DNA of 64,000 nt, from contig CAWBXO010000004.1 of assembly GCA_963792785.1 (NCBI GenBank), positions 1,054,001 through 1,118,000 of the forward strand, written 5' to 3'. The stretch comes from CAWIMX01 sp963792785 (GTDB lineage: Bacteria; Acidobacteriota; Vicinamibacteria; Vicinamibacterales; CAVVIG01). A program made the position numbers and the translations under genes. Position 1 is the stretch's first letter. Every line of letters begins with the position of its first letter. Of the stretch, positions 9,302 to 17,455 are shown in pieces. Below the pieces are notes generated by a model that worked only from the letters and a program-made list of their open reading frames with translations, did no database searches and had not been told where the DNA came from.

Positions 9302-10489
9302 GTGGCTCCCCCCATGACGCCCCTCGATCACATTTTCGTGCTGGACCTCACGCGCGTGCTCTCGGGTCCCTACTGCACGATGATGCTCGCCGACATGGGC
9401 GCGCGGGTCGTCAAGGTCGAACAACCGGGGACGGGCGACGACACCCGCGCCTGGGGGCCGCCGTTTCTCGAGGGCGAGAGCGCCTACTTCCTGAGCGTGA
9501 ACCGCAACAAGGAGAGCGTGAGCCTCGACTTCAAGCGCCCCGAAGGGCGGGCGGTCCTCGATCGGCTCATCGCGAAGGCCGACGTCCTGGTGGAGAACTT
9601 CCGCCCCGGGACACTGGCGAAGATCGGCCTCGATTACGCGAGCCTCGCCGCGGCGCACCCGCGCCTCGTCTACTGCTCCATCTCGGGCTTCGGACAGACA
9701 GGCCCGCGGGGGCGCGAAGCCGGCTACGACGCCGTGGTGCAGGCAGAGGGCGGGCTGATGAGCATCACGGGCGCGGCCGGCGGCCCGCCGGTCCGCCTGG
9801 GCGTGGCCATCGCCGACATCGTCTCGGGCCTGTTCGCGGCGCAGGGCATCACCCTGGCGCTCCTCGCGCGCGAGCGGACGGGCCGCGGGCAACTGGTGGA
9901 CATCGCGATGCTCGACTCGGTGGCGGCGCTGCTCACCTACCAGGCGGGCATCTACTTCGCCACGGGCCGCGCGCCGCAGGCCATGGGCAACCGGCATCCG
10001 ACGATCGTCCCGTACGAAACGTTCACGGCGGCGGACGGCGATTTCGTCCTGGCCGTCGGCAACGACGACCAGTGGCGGCGGTTCTGCGGCGTGGCCGGCC
10101 TCGATCTCGGCGAACGCTTCGCGACGAACCGCGCGCGCGTGGAGGGCTACGGCGAGCTGCGGCCCGTGCTGGCGGAGCGGCTGCGCGCGCACCCGCGGCG
10201 CCACTGGATCGATCGGCTCACGGCCGTCGGTGTGCCGTGCGGATCGGTGCGCGATCTCGCCGAGCTGTTCGCCGACCCTCAGATGGCGGCGCGCGAGATG
10301 GTCGCCGCGGTGACCCACCCGTCGGCCGGCGAAATCCAGGTGCTCGGCACGCCGATCAAGTTGTCCGATTCGCCGGGCCAGGTGCGGACGCCGCCACCGC
10401 TCCTCGGTCAGCACACCGCGGACGTGCTCGGCGAACTCGGGATTCCGGCGGGCGACGTGGCCCGCCTGCGACAGGAAGGCGTGGTGTGA
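9302..10489 (+). CDS. Family III CoA transferase (CaiB/BaiF)
   Basis: Moves CoA between carboxylic acids. The 395-aa protein has the family features DLTRVLSGPYC, VEQPGTGDD, VENFRPGT and GYDAVVQAEGG, whose aspartate (near residue 143) forms the acyl anhydride. Substrate cannot be told from sequence. GTG at 9302 gives the longest form; ATG at 9314 is equally credible and leaves room for an AT-rich -10-like CATAAT at 9295-9300. The stop overlaps the next gene (TGATG). Confidence 0.9.
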   Translation: MAPPMTPLDHIFVLDLTRVLSGPYCTMMLADMGARVVKVEQPGTGDDTRAWGPPFLEGESAYFLSVNRNKESVSLDFKRPEGRAVLDRLIAKADVLVENFRPGTLAKIGLDYASLAAAHPRLVYCSISGFGQTGPRGREAGYDAVVQAEGGLMSITGAAGGPPVRLGVAIADIVSGLFAAQGITLALLARERTGRGQLVDIAMLDSVAALLTYQAGIYFATGRAPQAMGNRHPTIVPYETFTAADGDFVLAVGNDDQWRRFCGVAGLDLGERFATNRARVEGYGELRPVLAERLRAHPRRHWIDRLTAVGVPCGSVRDLAELFADPQMAAREMVAAVTHPSAGEIQVLGTPIKLSDSPGQVRTPPPLLGQHTADVLGELGIPAGDVARLRQEGVV

Positions 10490-10917
10490 TGGAGATTGCG
10501 GACGTTCGCAAGCGCGTGCTCGACACGATCCTGCGCGCCAAGACCGCCGCCGGCGGGCGGCGCGCGCGCAACGACCAGGGTGCGGCGGAGTATGCCCGCT
10601 TCCTCGACGCCGTCGCCGTGCCCCTGTGCCGGCAGATCGTCAACGTGCTGAAAGCCGAAGGCCGGCCGTTCACGCTCGCGACGCCGGGCGGCGGCGTCCG
10701 GATCGCGTCGGAGCGCTCGGGCGACGAATTCATTCACCTGTCACTCGACCTGAACGGCGATCGCCCGATCGTCCTGTGCCACACCTGCCGCCGTCACGGC
10801 GGCCGCGTGCTCGAGACCGAGCGCCCGCTCAACGAGGACGGCTCGATCGCCGACCTCACCGAAGACGAGGTGCTCGGGTTCTTGCTGAAGGAGCTGGGGC
10901 CGTTCGTGGAGAGGTAG
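10489..10917 (+). CDS. Conserved-looking protein of unknown function
   Basis: 142-aa soluble protein, translationally coupled to the CoA transferase (ATG starts in the preceding TGA). The N-terminal half is basic and helical; the C-terminal half has a CHTC pair followed by an acidic tail ending LLKELGPFVER. I recognise no domain. Codon usage matches the neighbours, so it is likely a real gene. A long inverted repeat follows it. Confidence 0.65.
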   Translation: MEIADVRKRVLDTILRAKTAAGGRRARNDQGAAEYARFLDAVAVPLCRQIVNVLKAEGRPFTLATPGGGVRIASERSGDEFIHLSLDLNGDRPIVLCHTCRRHGGRVLETERPLNEDGSIADLTEDEVLGFLLKELGPFVER

Positions 10918-10928
10918 GACGAGTTACA

Positions 10929-11085
10929 GCGGTTCTCGGGGTTCCAGGGTTCTGAGGGTTCTGAAGGTCGGGTTCTGGGTTCGGGGGTTCAAGGGGTTCT
11001 GGAGGTTCGCGAACCGAACGCTGAACCCTCGAACCCAGAACCCGACCTCCAGAACCCCCAGAACCCCCGGAACCCCTAGAACCGC
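10929..11085. repeat. ~157-nt imperfect inverted repeat of GGTTCT-type units (family 1, copy a)
   Basis: The left arm is a run of degenerate GGTTCTGGG/GGGGTTCC units, the right arm its reverse complement with few mismatches, closed at GGTTCGCGAACC (11004-11015) and bounded by GCGGTTCT / AGAACCGC. It sits between convergent genes. The arm sequence is clearly related to the element at 22646-22814. Confidence 0.9.
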
Positions 11086-11096
11086 AGAGATTCTGC

Positions 11097-13052
11097 CTAG
11101 GCCCTTCGTTCGATGAACGACGTGTCGAGGCCGAGGCGCTCGTAGGTGGTGAGCAGGCCCATGCGATCCGCGCTGGCGCGGTAGGCCTCGCGCGCGTCGA
11201 CCGCGCCGCTCTGCACGAGGCCGGCGAGCGCGTCGTTCAGCGACACCATGCCGTAGCGCCGGCCGCCCTCGATCGCGATCGGCAGCTGCGACGTCTTGCC
11301 CTCGGCAATCGCGCTGGCGACCGCCGGCGTGTTCAGCAGCACCTCGCGCGCCGCCAGCCGCCCGCCGTCGATGCGCCGCGCCAGCACCTGCGCCACGGCC
11401 CCGCGCAGGTTCTCGGCGAGGGAGAGCTGCACCTGGCGCCGCTCCTCGGGCGGGCACGCGTTGATGATCCGGTCGACCGCGCTCGTCGTCGAATGCGCCG
11501 GGAACCCGCCGATCACGAGCTGGCCGGCGGCCGCCGCCTCGAGCGCCACGTTCACCAGCCCCGGCGCGCGCAGTGATTCCAGCACGAGGATGTCCGGATC
11601 CTCGCGGAGCGCGGCCTGCGCCACGGCCAGCATGTCGGCCGGGCCGCCCCGCGCCTCGCGCTGGCTGATGAACGCGTTCATCCGCTCGTGCACCACGCTG
11701 ATCTCGCTCTCGACGGTGATCACGTGGTCGCGGCGCGTGCGGTTGATGAGATCCACGAAGGCCGAGATCAGCGTCCGCTTCCCGCTCAGCCGCGGACCGG
11801 TCACGAGCAGCAGCCCTTCCGGCTCGATGGCGAGCGCCTGCAGGTGGCGCGACAGGCCGAGTTGATCGGCCGTGACCGCACGCCCCGGCATGATCCGGAA
11901 CACGCCGCCCGGGCCGCGGTGATCGCGGAACGTCATGCAGCGCACGCGGCCCACGCCGGCGATGTCGCACATCCATTCCGTCGCCGCCCCGGCGCGCAGC
12001 GACTCGTGGTTGCGCTGCGGCATCAGCCCGAGCAGCAGCGACTCGACGTCGTTCGGCCCGAGCGCGGTCTCGCCGTCGATCGTGAGCACGTCGCCCTCGA
12101 CGCGGACCGACGGCGGCGCGTTCGACGCGAGATACAGAGTCGACGCCCCGCGCGCGGCGGCCAGCCGCAGCAGGCGATCGAGCCCCGTCACCTGCGGCCC
12201 CACCGGCCCGGGCGCGTCGGACCGAATCGGCGTGCGCGTCATCGGCAAAACCGGCGGCGGCATCGGCAGCGGCAGCGGCGCGGGCATGGGCGGCGGCAGC
12301 GGTGCGGCGATCGGACGCGGCGGCTCCGGGGCCGCCAGCGGCGCGGCCATCGGACGGGCCGGCTCCGGGGCTGGCGGCGGCGCGGCCACGGGCGCGGGCG
12401 GAGGCGCGGCGACGACCGGACGCGGCGCGGCCACAGGCGCGGGCGGTTTCGGGGCCGCCGGCGCCGGAGCCGCGGGTGGCCGAGCGGCGACCGGCGGCGC
12501 GGGCTTCACGACCGGGGGGACTGCGATCCTGGCTGCGGGCGCCTGGACGGGCGCGGGCACCGGTGCGGGCGGCGGCGCCGCCACCGGCGCAGGCGCCGGC
12601 TTCGGGACGACCGTCAGTTTCGGGGCGGCCGCGACCGGCGCCGCGGGCGCCGGCGCGTCCGTCTCCGGAGGCTTCTCGAAGATGTCGCCCGGCACGAAAT
12701 CCTCGTCCGGCACGCGGCGGCGGCGGATTTCGCACCACACGTCGTGGCCCCCACAGGCGGCGACGATCGTGAAGTGCTCGTACGGAAAATCGGGACTGGC
12801 GGGCAGCTCGTACTGCGCGGCGCCGAACTCGTCCAGGGCGCGCTGCGATTCGACCGACAGCAGCTGGCTGACGATGCCGCTGACGGCCTCGTAGGTCAGC
12901 CCTTTGGGCGCCAGCTCGACCTGCCCGGTGGGCGTCACCACGTACGGCTTCTCCCCCACGTGCAGCACGAGCGCTTCGCCGTTCACCTGGAGAATCGAGT
13001 GGAGGAGCGACGGGACGAGGCTCACGTCAATAGATGTCGGCCGGATCAGCAC
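11097..13052 (-). CDS. PilT/PilU-like secretion ATPase with long Pro/Ala linker
   Basis: 651 aa. Residues ~1-125 are a novel N-terminal domain; ~130-280 are an Ala/Pro-rich linker with many PAPVAAP-like units; ~290-651 resemble type IV pilus retraction ATPases. The nucleotide loop reads GPRLSGKRT in place of GPTGSGKST (lysine kept, first Ser/Thr replaced by Arg), and the Walker B region is DPDILVLESLR. Activity may therefore be reduced. It lies 7 bases after the hypothetical gene at 13059-13487. No other pilus genes are in the window. Confidence 0.8.
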   Translation of the reverse strand: MLIRPTSIDVSLVPSLLHSILQVNGEALVLHVGEKPYVVTPTGQVELAPKGLTYEAVSGIVSQLLSVESQRALDEFGAAQYELPASPDFPYEHFTIVAACGGHDVWCEIRRRRVPDEDFVPGDIFEKPPETDAPAPAAPVAAAPKLTVVPKPAPAPVAAPPPAPVPAPVQAPAARIAVPPVVKPAPPVAARPPAAPAPAAPKPPAPVAAPRPVVAAPPPAPVAAPPPAPEPARPMAAPLAAPEPPRPIAAPLPPPMPAPLPLPMPPPVLPMTRTPIRSDAPGPVGPQVTGLDRLLRLAAARGASTLYLASNAPPSVRVEGDVLTIDGETALGPNDVESLLLGLMPQRNHESLRAGAATEWMCDIAGVGRVRCMTFRDHRGPGGVFRIMPGRAVTADQLGLSRHLQALAIEPEGLLLVTGPRLSGKRTLISAFVDLINRTRRDHVITVESEISVVHERMNAFISQREARGGPADMLAVAQAALREDPDILVLESLRAPGLVNVALEAAAAGQLVIGGFPAHSTTSAVDRIINACPPEERRQVQLSLAENLRGAVAQVLARRIDGGRLAAREVLLNTPAVASAIAEGKTSQLPIAIEGGRRYGMVSLNDALAGLVQSGAVDAREAYRASADRMGLLTTYERLGLDTSFIERRA

Positions 13053-13058
13053 CCGGCA

Positions 13059-13487
13059 TTAGGCGCGAGGGGCCGCGCCGACGTCGTAAATCCGCACCAG
13101 CTCCACCAGTTTGTAGCCGCGGGTCTGGTAGGGCGGAATCACCCGCTCGGCCCGCAGGTACTGCAGCATCCCGTTGTCGGAGTAGTCCGGCGCGCCGACA
13201 TCGGCAATCGCCGTGAGCGCGGCCTCCAGCCCCGCGACCGTCAGCGCAGGCTCCTGGACCTCCCGCGTCCCCGGCAGGATCCCGAAGCGGCGGGCCGGCT
13301 CAACGCGTGTGCGCGTCGCGAACCCCACGTAGACTTCGTTGCTGATGAAGTTGTAGTCGGCCTCGGACCGGCTGGCCGGCGCGTCCTCGACGCGCACGAA
13401 CGCGACGCCCTCGATCGCCGGCAGCCGCTCGATCAGCAGCTGCGTGAAGAGCCCTTCGCCCGACCAGTTGGAGGTGTCCACGGACAT
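13059..13487 (-). CDS. Hypothetical protein paired with the PilT-like gene
   Basis: 142-aa soluble protein without signal peptide, opening MSVDTSNWSGEGLFTQ and ending with RGYKLVELVRIYDVG. I do not recognise the family. It is the first gene of a two-gene operon with the PilT-like ATPase and has only 21 bases to the divergent dtxR start. Confidence 0.65.
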   Translation of the reverse strand: MSVDTSNWSGEGLFTQLLIERLPAIEGVAFVRVEDAPASRSEADYNFISNEVYVGFATRTRVEPARRFGILPGTREVQEPALTVAGLEAALTAIADVGAPDYSDNGMLQYLRAERVIPPYQTRGYKLVELVRIYDVGAAPRA

Positions 13488-13493
13488 CTTCGG

Positions 13494-13500
13494 ATAATAT
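13494..13500. promoter_or_regulatory. Shared divergent -10 element for leaderless transcripts
   Basis: ATAATAT is the only AT-rich run between two start codons 21 bases apart. Read rightward, TAATAT ends 8 bases before the dtxR ATG; read leftward, TATTAT ends 6 bases before the other ATG. That spacing puts both transcription starts at or near the start codons. Confidence 0.45.
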
Positions 13501-13508
13501 CGCTACCG

Positions 13509-14237
13509 ATGCTCCCGTCGAGCACGGTCGAGAACTATCTCAAGGCCATCTATCAAGGCCAGGCGGCGCTCGACGCCGGCGAACGCCTCGTCGCCATCGG
13601 CCAGGTGGCCTCCGCCGTCGGCGTCACTCCCGGCACGGCGACGACGATGGTCAAGGCGCTCGCGGAATCCGGCCTCGTCGACTACGAGCCGTACAGCGGT
13701 GTGCGCCTCTCGGCGGCGGGCGAGCGCCTGGCCGGCCTGGTGCTTCGGCGGCACCGGCTCGTCGAGCTCTTCCTCGTCCGCGTGATGGGCATGAGCTGGG
13801 CGGACGTCCACGAGGACGCCGAGCAGCTCGAGCACGTGGTGTCCGAGCGGCTCATCGAGCGGATCGACGAGATGCTCGGCCACCCGACGCACGACCCGCA
13901 CGGCGATCCGATTCCGGACGCCGACGGCTCGATCGCGCCGCACCAGCTCGACGATCTCCTCACCTGCCCCACGCGCACGCCGCTACGCGTCATCCGCATC
14001 CTGGATCAGGATCCCGCGTTCCTGCGCTTTGTCGAGCGGCACGGGCTGATGCCGGGCGAGCCGGTCGAAGTCGACGGCCGTGACGATGCGGCCGACGCCG
14101 TGCGGCTGCGCGGCGGCGACCGGCGCGAGATCACGATCGGCGCGCGGGCGGCGTCGAAGCTCCTAGTTGAAGCAGTTCGGCCGGCGTCCCCACCGACAGA
14201 TCACCGGGCTCCAGCCGGTCGGCTGGAACACTCCTGA
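13509..14237 (+). CDS. DtxR/MntR-family metal-dependent repressor
   Basis: Metal-responsive regulator of 242 aa. Residues ~1-65 form the winged helix (STVENYLKAIYQ, VTPGTATTMVKAL), ~66-140 the dimerisation and metal domain with HRLVELFLV and EDAEQLEHVVSE, and the C-terminal ~75 residues a FeoA/SH3-like domain. Whether it senses Mn or Fe is not decidable. The last ~35 codons overlap the convergent phosphatase gene by 107 bases, so the end beyond SKLLVE may be a non-conserved extension. Confidence 0.88.
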   Translation: MLPSSTVENYLKAIYQGQAALDAGERLVAIGQVASAVGVTPGTATTMVKALAESGLVDYEPYSGVRLSAAGERLAGLVLRRHRLVELFLVRVMGMSWADVHEDAEQLEHVVSERLIERIDEMLGHPTHDPHGDPIPDADGSIAPHQLDDLLTCPTRTPLRVIRILDQDPAFLRFVERHGLMPGEPVEVDGRDDAADAVRLRGGDRREITIGARAASKLLVEAVRPASPPTDHRAPAGRLEHS

Positions 14238-14808
14238 ACCCGAAACCGTAGCGCGCCAGGCAGATTCCCGCGCCCGCGGCGTGAGCCGTCCGCCAGTCGG
14301 TCAGGGAGTCGCCGACGAGAACCGTGGACGCGGCGGGCGCGCCCGCGCGCGCGGCGAGGCTCCGGAGCCCGGCGGGATCGGGCTTGCGCGGCAGCGGGCC
14401 GTCGCCTCCGAGGACGGCGGCGGGATCGAAGTAGCGCGCGAGGTCGAGGCCGTCCAGGATCACGCGCGTCGCCGCGAGCGGCTTGTTCGTGAGCACGGCC
14501 AGCGGGGCGCGGGCCGACAGGGCCTCGAGCACCTCGGGAATGCCGGGATACGGGCGCGTGTGGTCCAGCAGGCGCGTCGCGTAGATCGCGAGGTACCGCT
14601 CCAGCGCGCCGGAGAGCCGATCGACCCCGGCGGCCTCGAGCGCGCGGGCCACCAGCCGCGCCGCGCCCTCGCCCACCATCTCCACGATCTGCGCCTCGGG
14701 CAGCGGCGCGGCCCCGTACTCCGCCAGCAGCGCGTTGGCCGATTCGGTGATGTCGCGGAGGGAATCGACGAGCGTCCCGTCGAGGTCGAAGACGAAGAGG
14801 GAGAACAT
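14131..14808 (-). CDS. gph: HAD phosphatase, phosphoglycolate phosphatase type
   Basis: 225-aa HAD hydrolase with motif I DLDGTLVDS, motif II LTNKP, lysine in RKPDP and motif IV GDSLTDWRTAHAAG; the small helical cap between motifs I and II fits Gph, which removes phosphoglycolate arising from DNA repair. Related HAD enzymes such as PpaX cannot be excluded. The ATG is directly preceded by a GTGATGTG repeat cluster and no clear Shine-Dalgarno is seen. The tail overlaps dtxR head-on. Confidence 0.85.
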   Translation of the reverse strand: MFSLFVFDLDGTLVDSLRDITESANALLAEYGAAPLPEAQIVEMVGEGAARLVARALEAAGVDRLSGALERYLAIYATRLLDHTRPYPGIPEVLEALSARAPLAVLTNKPLAATRVILDGLDLARYFDPAAVLGGDGPLPRKPDPAGLRSLAARAGAPAASTVLVGDSLTDWRTAHAAGAGICLARYGFGFRSVPADRLEPGDLSVGTPAELLQLGASTPPARRS

Positions 14809-14816
14809 TGAAGTAT

Positions 14817-14906
14817 GGTGGGATTTGGTGATGTGGTGACGTGGTGATGTGGTGATGTGGTGATGGTGGTGATGTCCGCACTCACCACATCACCACATCA
14901 CCACAT
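14817..14906. repeat. Octamer cluster GGTGATGT with inverted partner
   Basis: About six units of GGTGATGT on the left, then CACCACAT units on the right, able to pair across a short TCCGCACT centre. It fills the spacer between queD and gph, both on the minus strand. Confidence 0.85.
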
Positions 14907-14909
14907 TCC

Positions 14910-15311
14910 CTATTCCCCAAACTCCGCGAACGACGTGGGGGTCTCCCACACCCTGACGCGCACGACGGGGAAGCCCTGCTCGCGTGTGTAGTCGAAGATC
15001 AGACGGGCGATGCGCTCGACGGTCGGGTTGCTGTCGAGCAGGAAGATCGGCTCGCCGAGCGACTGGAGCGGCTTCACGAGCGGGTCGTCCTGCCGCAGCA
15101 GCATCTTGTGGTCGAGCTCGCGATCGATCCAGCCCTTCACCACGCGCTTGATGTCGCTGAAGTCGCAGACCATGTTGCGGTTGTCGAGCGCGCCGGTCCG
15201 CACCTCGATCTCCGCCACGGCGTTATGGCCGTGCGGATGCTTGCAGACGCCGTCGTAGTCGAGCAGCCGGTGCCCGTAGCAGAAGTCGATGCGTTTGGTG
15301 ACGGAATACAT
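14910..15311 (-). CDS. queD: 6-carboxytetrahydropterin synthase QueD
   Basis: Second step of preQ0/queuosine synthesis: 7,8-dihydroneopterin triphosphate to 6-carboxytetrahydropterin. The 133-aa protein has the zinc histidines in YGHRL and HPHGHN with the catalytic cysteine just before (VCKHPHGH), and WETPTSFAEF near the end. The start MYSVTKRIDF is chosen over a longer in-frame form because the upstream codons run through AT-rich repeats. It is divergent from queC. Confidence 0.95.
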   Translation of the reverse strand: MYSVTKRIDFCYGHRLLDYDGVCKHPHGHNAVAEIEVRTGALDNRNMVCDFSDIKRVVKGWIDRELDHKMLLRQDDPLVKPLQSLGEPIFLLDSNPTVERIARLIFDYTREQGFPVVRVRVWETPTSFAEFGE

Positions 15312-15347
15312 TTGGTAATTGGGTGATTTGGTGATTTGGTAATTGAC
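15312..15347. repeat. Octamer repeat at the queD start (left arm)
   Basis: Units of GTGATTTG/GTAATTGG lie directly upstream of the queD ATG. They are complementary to the cluster at 15451-15483, so both divergent genes start at the edge of the same repeat type, separated by ~100 bases of unique sequence. Confidence 0.8.
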
Positions 15348-15450
15348 GTTAACTGATCGCGCCTCGGGGGTCTCTCGGGCCGAAGCTGAAATACTATCAT
15401 CGGGCGGCAGCGTGGCCGCGCCGAAGGCCGGCCGCGTTTTGATTGAAGAC

Positions 15451-15483
15451 ATTTACCAAATTACCAGATTACCCAATCACTAA
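15451..15483. repeat. Octamer repeat at the queC start (right arm)
   Basis: Units ACCAAATT, ACCAGATT, ACCCAATC and ACTAAATG are the inverse complement of the queD-side cluster; the last unit contains the queC ATG. No Shine-Dalgarno is present on either side. Confidence 0.8.
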
Positions 15484-16170
15484 ATGTCCCGATCATCGGC
15501 GGTTCTTCTCAGCGGAGGTTTGGACAGCGCCGTACTCCTGGCGGAGGAGGCCGCGGCCGGCGATGTCCAGCCGGTCTACGTGAGCGTGGGGCTCGCGTGG
15601 GAGGCGGCCGAGCGTGACATGGTCGGGCGGCTGCTCGCCACGGCGCCGTACGCGGCCATCCGCCGGCCGCTCGTCGTCCTGTCGATGGACATGCGCGACG
15701 TGTACGCGGCGTCGCACTGGGCCGTCGCCGGGCAGGCGCCGGGGTATCACACGCCGGACGAGGACGTGTACCTCGCCGGACGGAACATCGTCCTGCTCGG
15801 CAAGGCCGGCGTGCACTGCGCCGCGGCCGGCCTCGATCGCATCGTGGTGGGCTCGCTCGGCCACAATCCGTTTCCCGACGCGACGCCCGCCTTCCGGGAC
15901 GCCATGGCCCGCGCGCTCACGCTCGGGCTCGATCATCCGATCGCCGTCGACGCGCCGTACGCCGACGCGAGCAAGGCCGAGGTGATCCGGCGCGGCTTCG
16001 CGATCGGCGTGCCGTTCGATCTGACGCTGTCGTGCATGCAGCCCGTTGCCGGCACGCCGCCCCGCCACTGCGGGCTGTGCAGCAAGTGCCGGGAGCGCCA
16101 CGACGCGTTTCTCGAGGAGGGAATCCGGGATCCGACGACGTATGCGGACGGGCGGTTCGTGGCCGGCTAG
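15484..16170 (+). CDS. queC: 7-cyano-7-deazaguanine synthase QueC
   Basis: ATP-dependent ligase making preQ0 from 7-carboxy-7-deazaguanine. PP-loop SGGLDSAVLL at the N-terminus; the C-terminal zinc site has four cysteines (LSCMQP and HCGLCSKCRERH). Length 228 aa suits the family. It pairs with divergent queD; queE and queF are not in the window. The stop overlaps the convergent ROK-like gene by 4 bases. Confidence 0.95.
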   Translation: MSRSSAVLLSGGLDSAVLLAEEAAAGDVQPVYVSVGLAWEAAERDMVGRLLATAPYAAIRRPLVVLSMDMRDVYAASHWAVAGQAPGYHTPDEDVYLAGRNIVLLGKAGVHCAAAGLDRIVVGSLGHNPFPDATPAFRDAMARALTLGLDHPIAVDAPYADASKAEVIRRGFAIGVPFDLTLSCMQPVAGTPPRHCGLCSKCRERHDAFLEEGIRDPTTYADGRFVAG

Positions 16171-17030
16171 GCCAGGGACGCGAGGCGGGCCGCCCCGATG
16201 GCGGGCGCGTCGGCGCCGAGCACCGCCGCCACCACGCGCGCCGCGCCGGCCAGCCCCGGCGGCAGGTGCCGCGCGAGCTCGCTCCGCACGGCCTCGAGCA
16301 GCAGATCGTCGGCCGAGGCCATCAACCCGCCGAGCACCAGCACCTCCGGATCGGCGAACGTGAGAAGGTTCGCCGCGGCCATGCCGAGGTACCGGGCCGT
16401 GTCCCGTACGACGGAAATCGACACGCCGTCGTGATCGCGCGCGGCGACGAGCACGTGCTCGACGGTGATCGCGCTCAGGTCGCCGCCGACGATGTCTTCC
16501 ACGCGGGATCGGTCGCCGGCCTTCACGCGCCACACCAGGCGGCGGACGATCCCGATGCCGCCGACCTCGGCCTCGAGGCAACCCGTGCGCCGGTAGTCCT
16601 CGCGCTCGACCGGGTTCAGCGCCATCCACGCGACGGCCGGCGCGTGGCCGTGCGCGCCGGTCGCCGGCACGCCGCCGCGCAGGATGCCGGCCGAGACGTG
16701 ATCGGCGACGCCGAAGTACACGACGTCGGACGCGCCGCGCGCGGCGCCGGTCCACGCTTCGGCGACGGCCGCCGCGACGCCCGAGGCGGCGGTGGCGCGG
16801 ACGCGCCGGGGCGCGAGCGCCGCGTCGATCGGGGTCCGGCCGGGCGCGCTCGACGCCTCGGCGATGCCGACGTCGCCGTCTCCCCCGGGGGCGAGCGCGG
16901 CCAGCAGGCGTACCGCGCCCGTGGCGCGGTCGGCGGCGAGCGGCTGCTCGACGCGCGCGGTCACACGGCCGTCCGCGTCCACGGCGATCGCGGTCGCGGC
17001 CACGTCACGGAGTTCCAGGCCCAGCGTCAC
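16167..17030 (-). CDS. ROK-like protein with degraded motifs
   Basis: 287-aa actin-fold protein resembling ROK kinases/regulators in its C-terminal half (ARYLGMAAANLLTFADPEVLVLGGLMA). The N-terminal phosphate loop DxGxT is absent, and of the zinc signature CxCGxxGCxE only GCLEAEVGG remains. Sugar kinase activity is therefore doubtful. It is last in a three-gene operon, overlapping the DUF5615 gene by 4 bases. Confidence 0.65.
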   Translation of the reverse strand: MTLGLELRDVAATAIAVDADGRVTARVEQPLAADRATGAVRLLAALAPGGDGDVGIAEASSAPGRTPIDAALAPRRVRATAASGVAAAVAEAWTGAARGASDVVYFGVADHVSAGILRGGVPATGAHGHAPAVAWMALNPVEREDYRRTGCLEAEVGGIGIVRRLVWRVKAGDRSRVEDIVGGDLSAITVEHVLVAARDHDGVSISVVRDTARYLGMAAANLLTFADPEVLVLGGLMASADDLLLEAVRSELARHLPPGLAGAARVVAAVLGADAPAIGAARLASLA

Positions 17031-17446
17031 GGCTCACCCGTCCAATCGGTATGCACTTGCATCTTGCGGCCGGCGAGCGGCAGCGGCGCGGCGCCCTCGC
17101 CGAAGTACGAGCGATCCAGTCGTCCCAGCAGATCCTCGAACGCGCGCTCGTCGGGCGCGCTCATCACCAGCACGCCGCCGCCCTCGCCGGGGGGAAAGCG
17201 GCGGTCGTCGAGATAGTCGCGGTCGAGCGTCACGAGCGTGCGGTGCAGCTGGCGCGCCAGCTGGTAGTGCCGCACGTCGGGCGCGCGGCGCAGACCGTCG
17301 TCCTCGAGCACGAAGAGCACGTCCCAGCCGAGCGTCTCGCGCATGTAGCCCACGAGGCGCGCGGGCACGTTCGCGTCCGCATAGATTCTCGGACGCGCCG
17401 CGAGCGCGTCGGGGTGCCGCTCCAGTTCCGAGGAGAACGTGCCCAC
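17027..17446 (-). CDS. PIN-like DUF5615 family protein
   Basis: 139 aa. IYADANVPARLVGYMRETLGWDV, the VTLDRDYLD strand-turn and acidic residues at strand ends are typical of the PIN-like DUF5615 domain found in many toxin-like and RNA-related loci. No antitoxin-like gene adjoins it; the neighbours are a deoxyhypusine-synthase-like gene and a ROK-like gene in one operon. Nuclease function is inferred from the fold only. Confidence 0.7.
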   Translation of the reverse strand: MGTFSSELERHPDALAARPRIYADANVPARLVGYMRETLGWDVLFVLEDDGLRRAPDVRHYQLARQLHRTLVTLDRDYLDDRRFPPGEGGGVLVMSAPDERAFEDLLGRLDRSYFGEGAAPLPLAGRKMQVHTDWTGEP

Positions 17447-17455
17447 GTCGATGCG

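Noticed and set aside
10929..11085. CRISPR-like array
   Set aside because: Units are 7-9 bases without unique spacers, degenerate, and fold back on themselves; no cas genes.
10924..12738. Long open frame antiparallel-shifted within the PilT-like gene
   Set aside because: Arg/Ala-rich product typical of GC-rich shadow frames; the PilT-like frame has recognisable motifs.
15312..15483. preQ1 riboswitch between queD and queC
   Set aside because: No CCC/AAAA-type aptamer core; the region is repeats plus GC-rich unique sequence.
17027..17446. Toxin-antitoxin pair with DUF5615 as toxin
   Set aside because: No antitoxin-like small gene adjoins it; both neighbours are enzyme-like.
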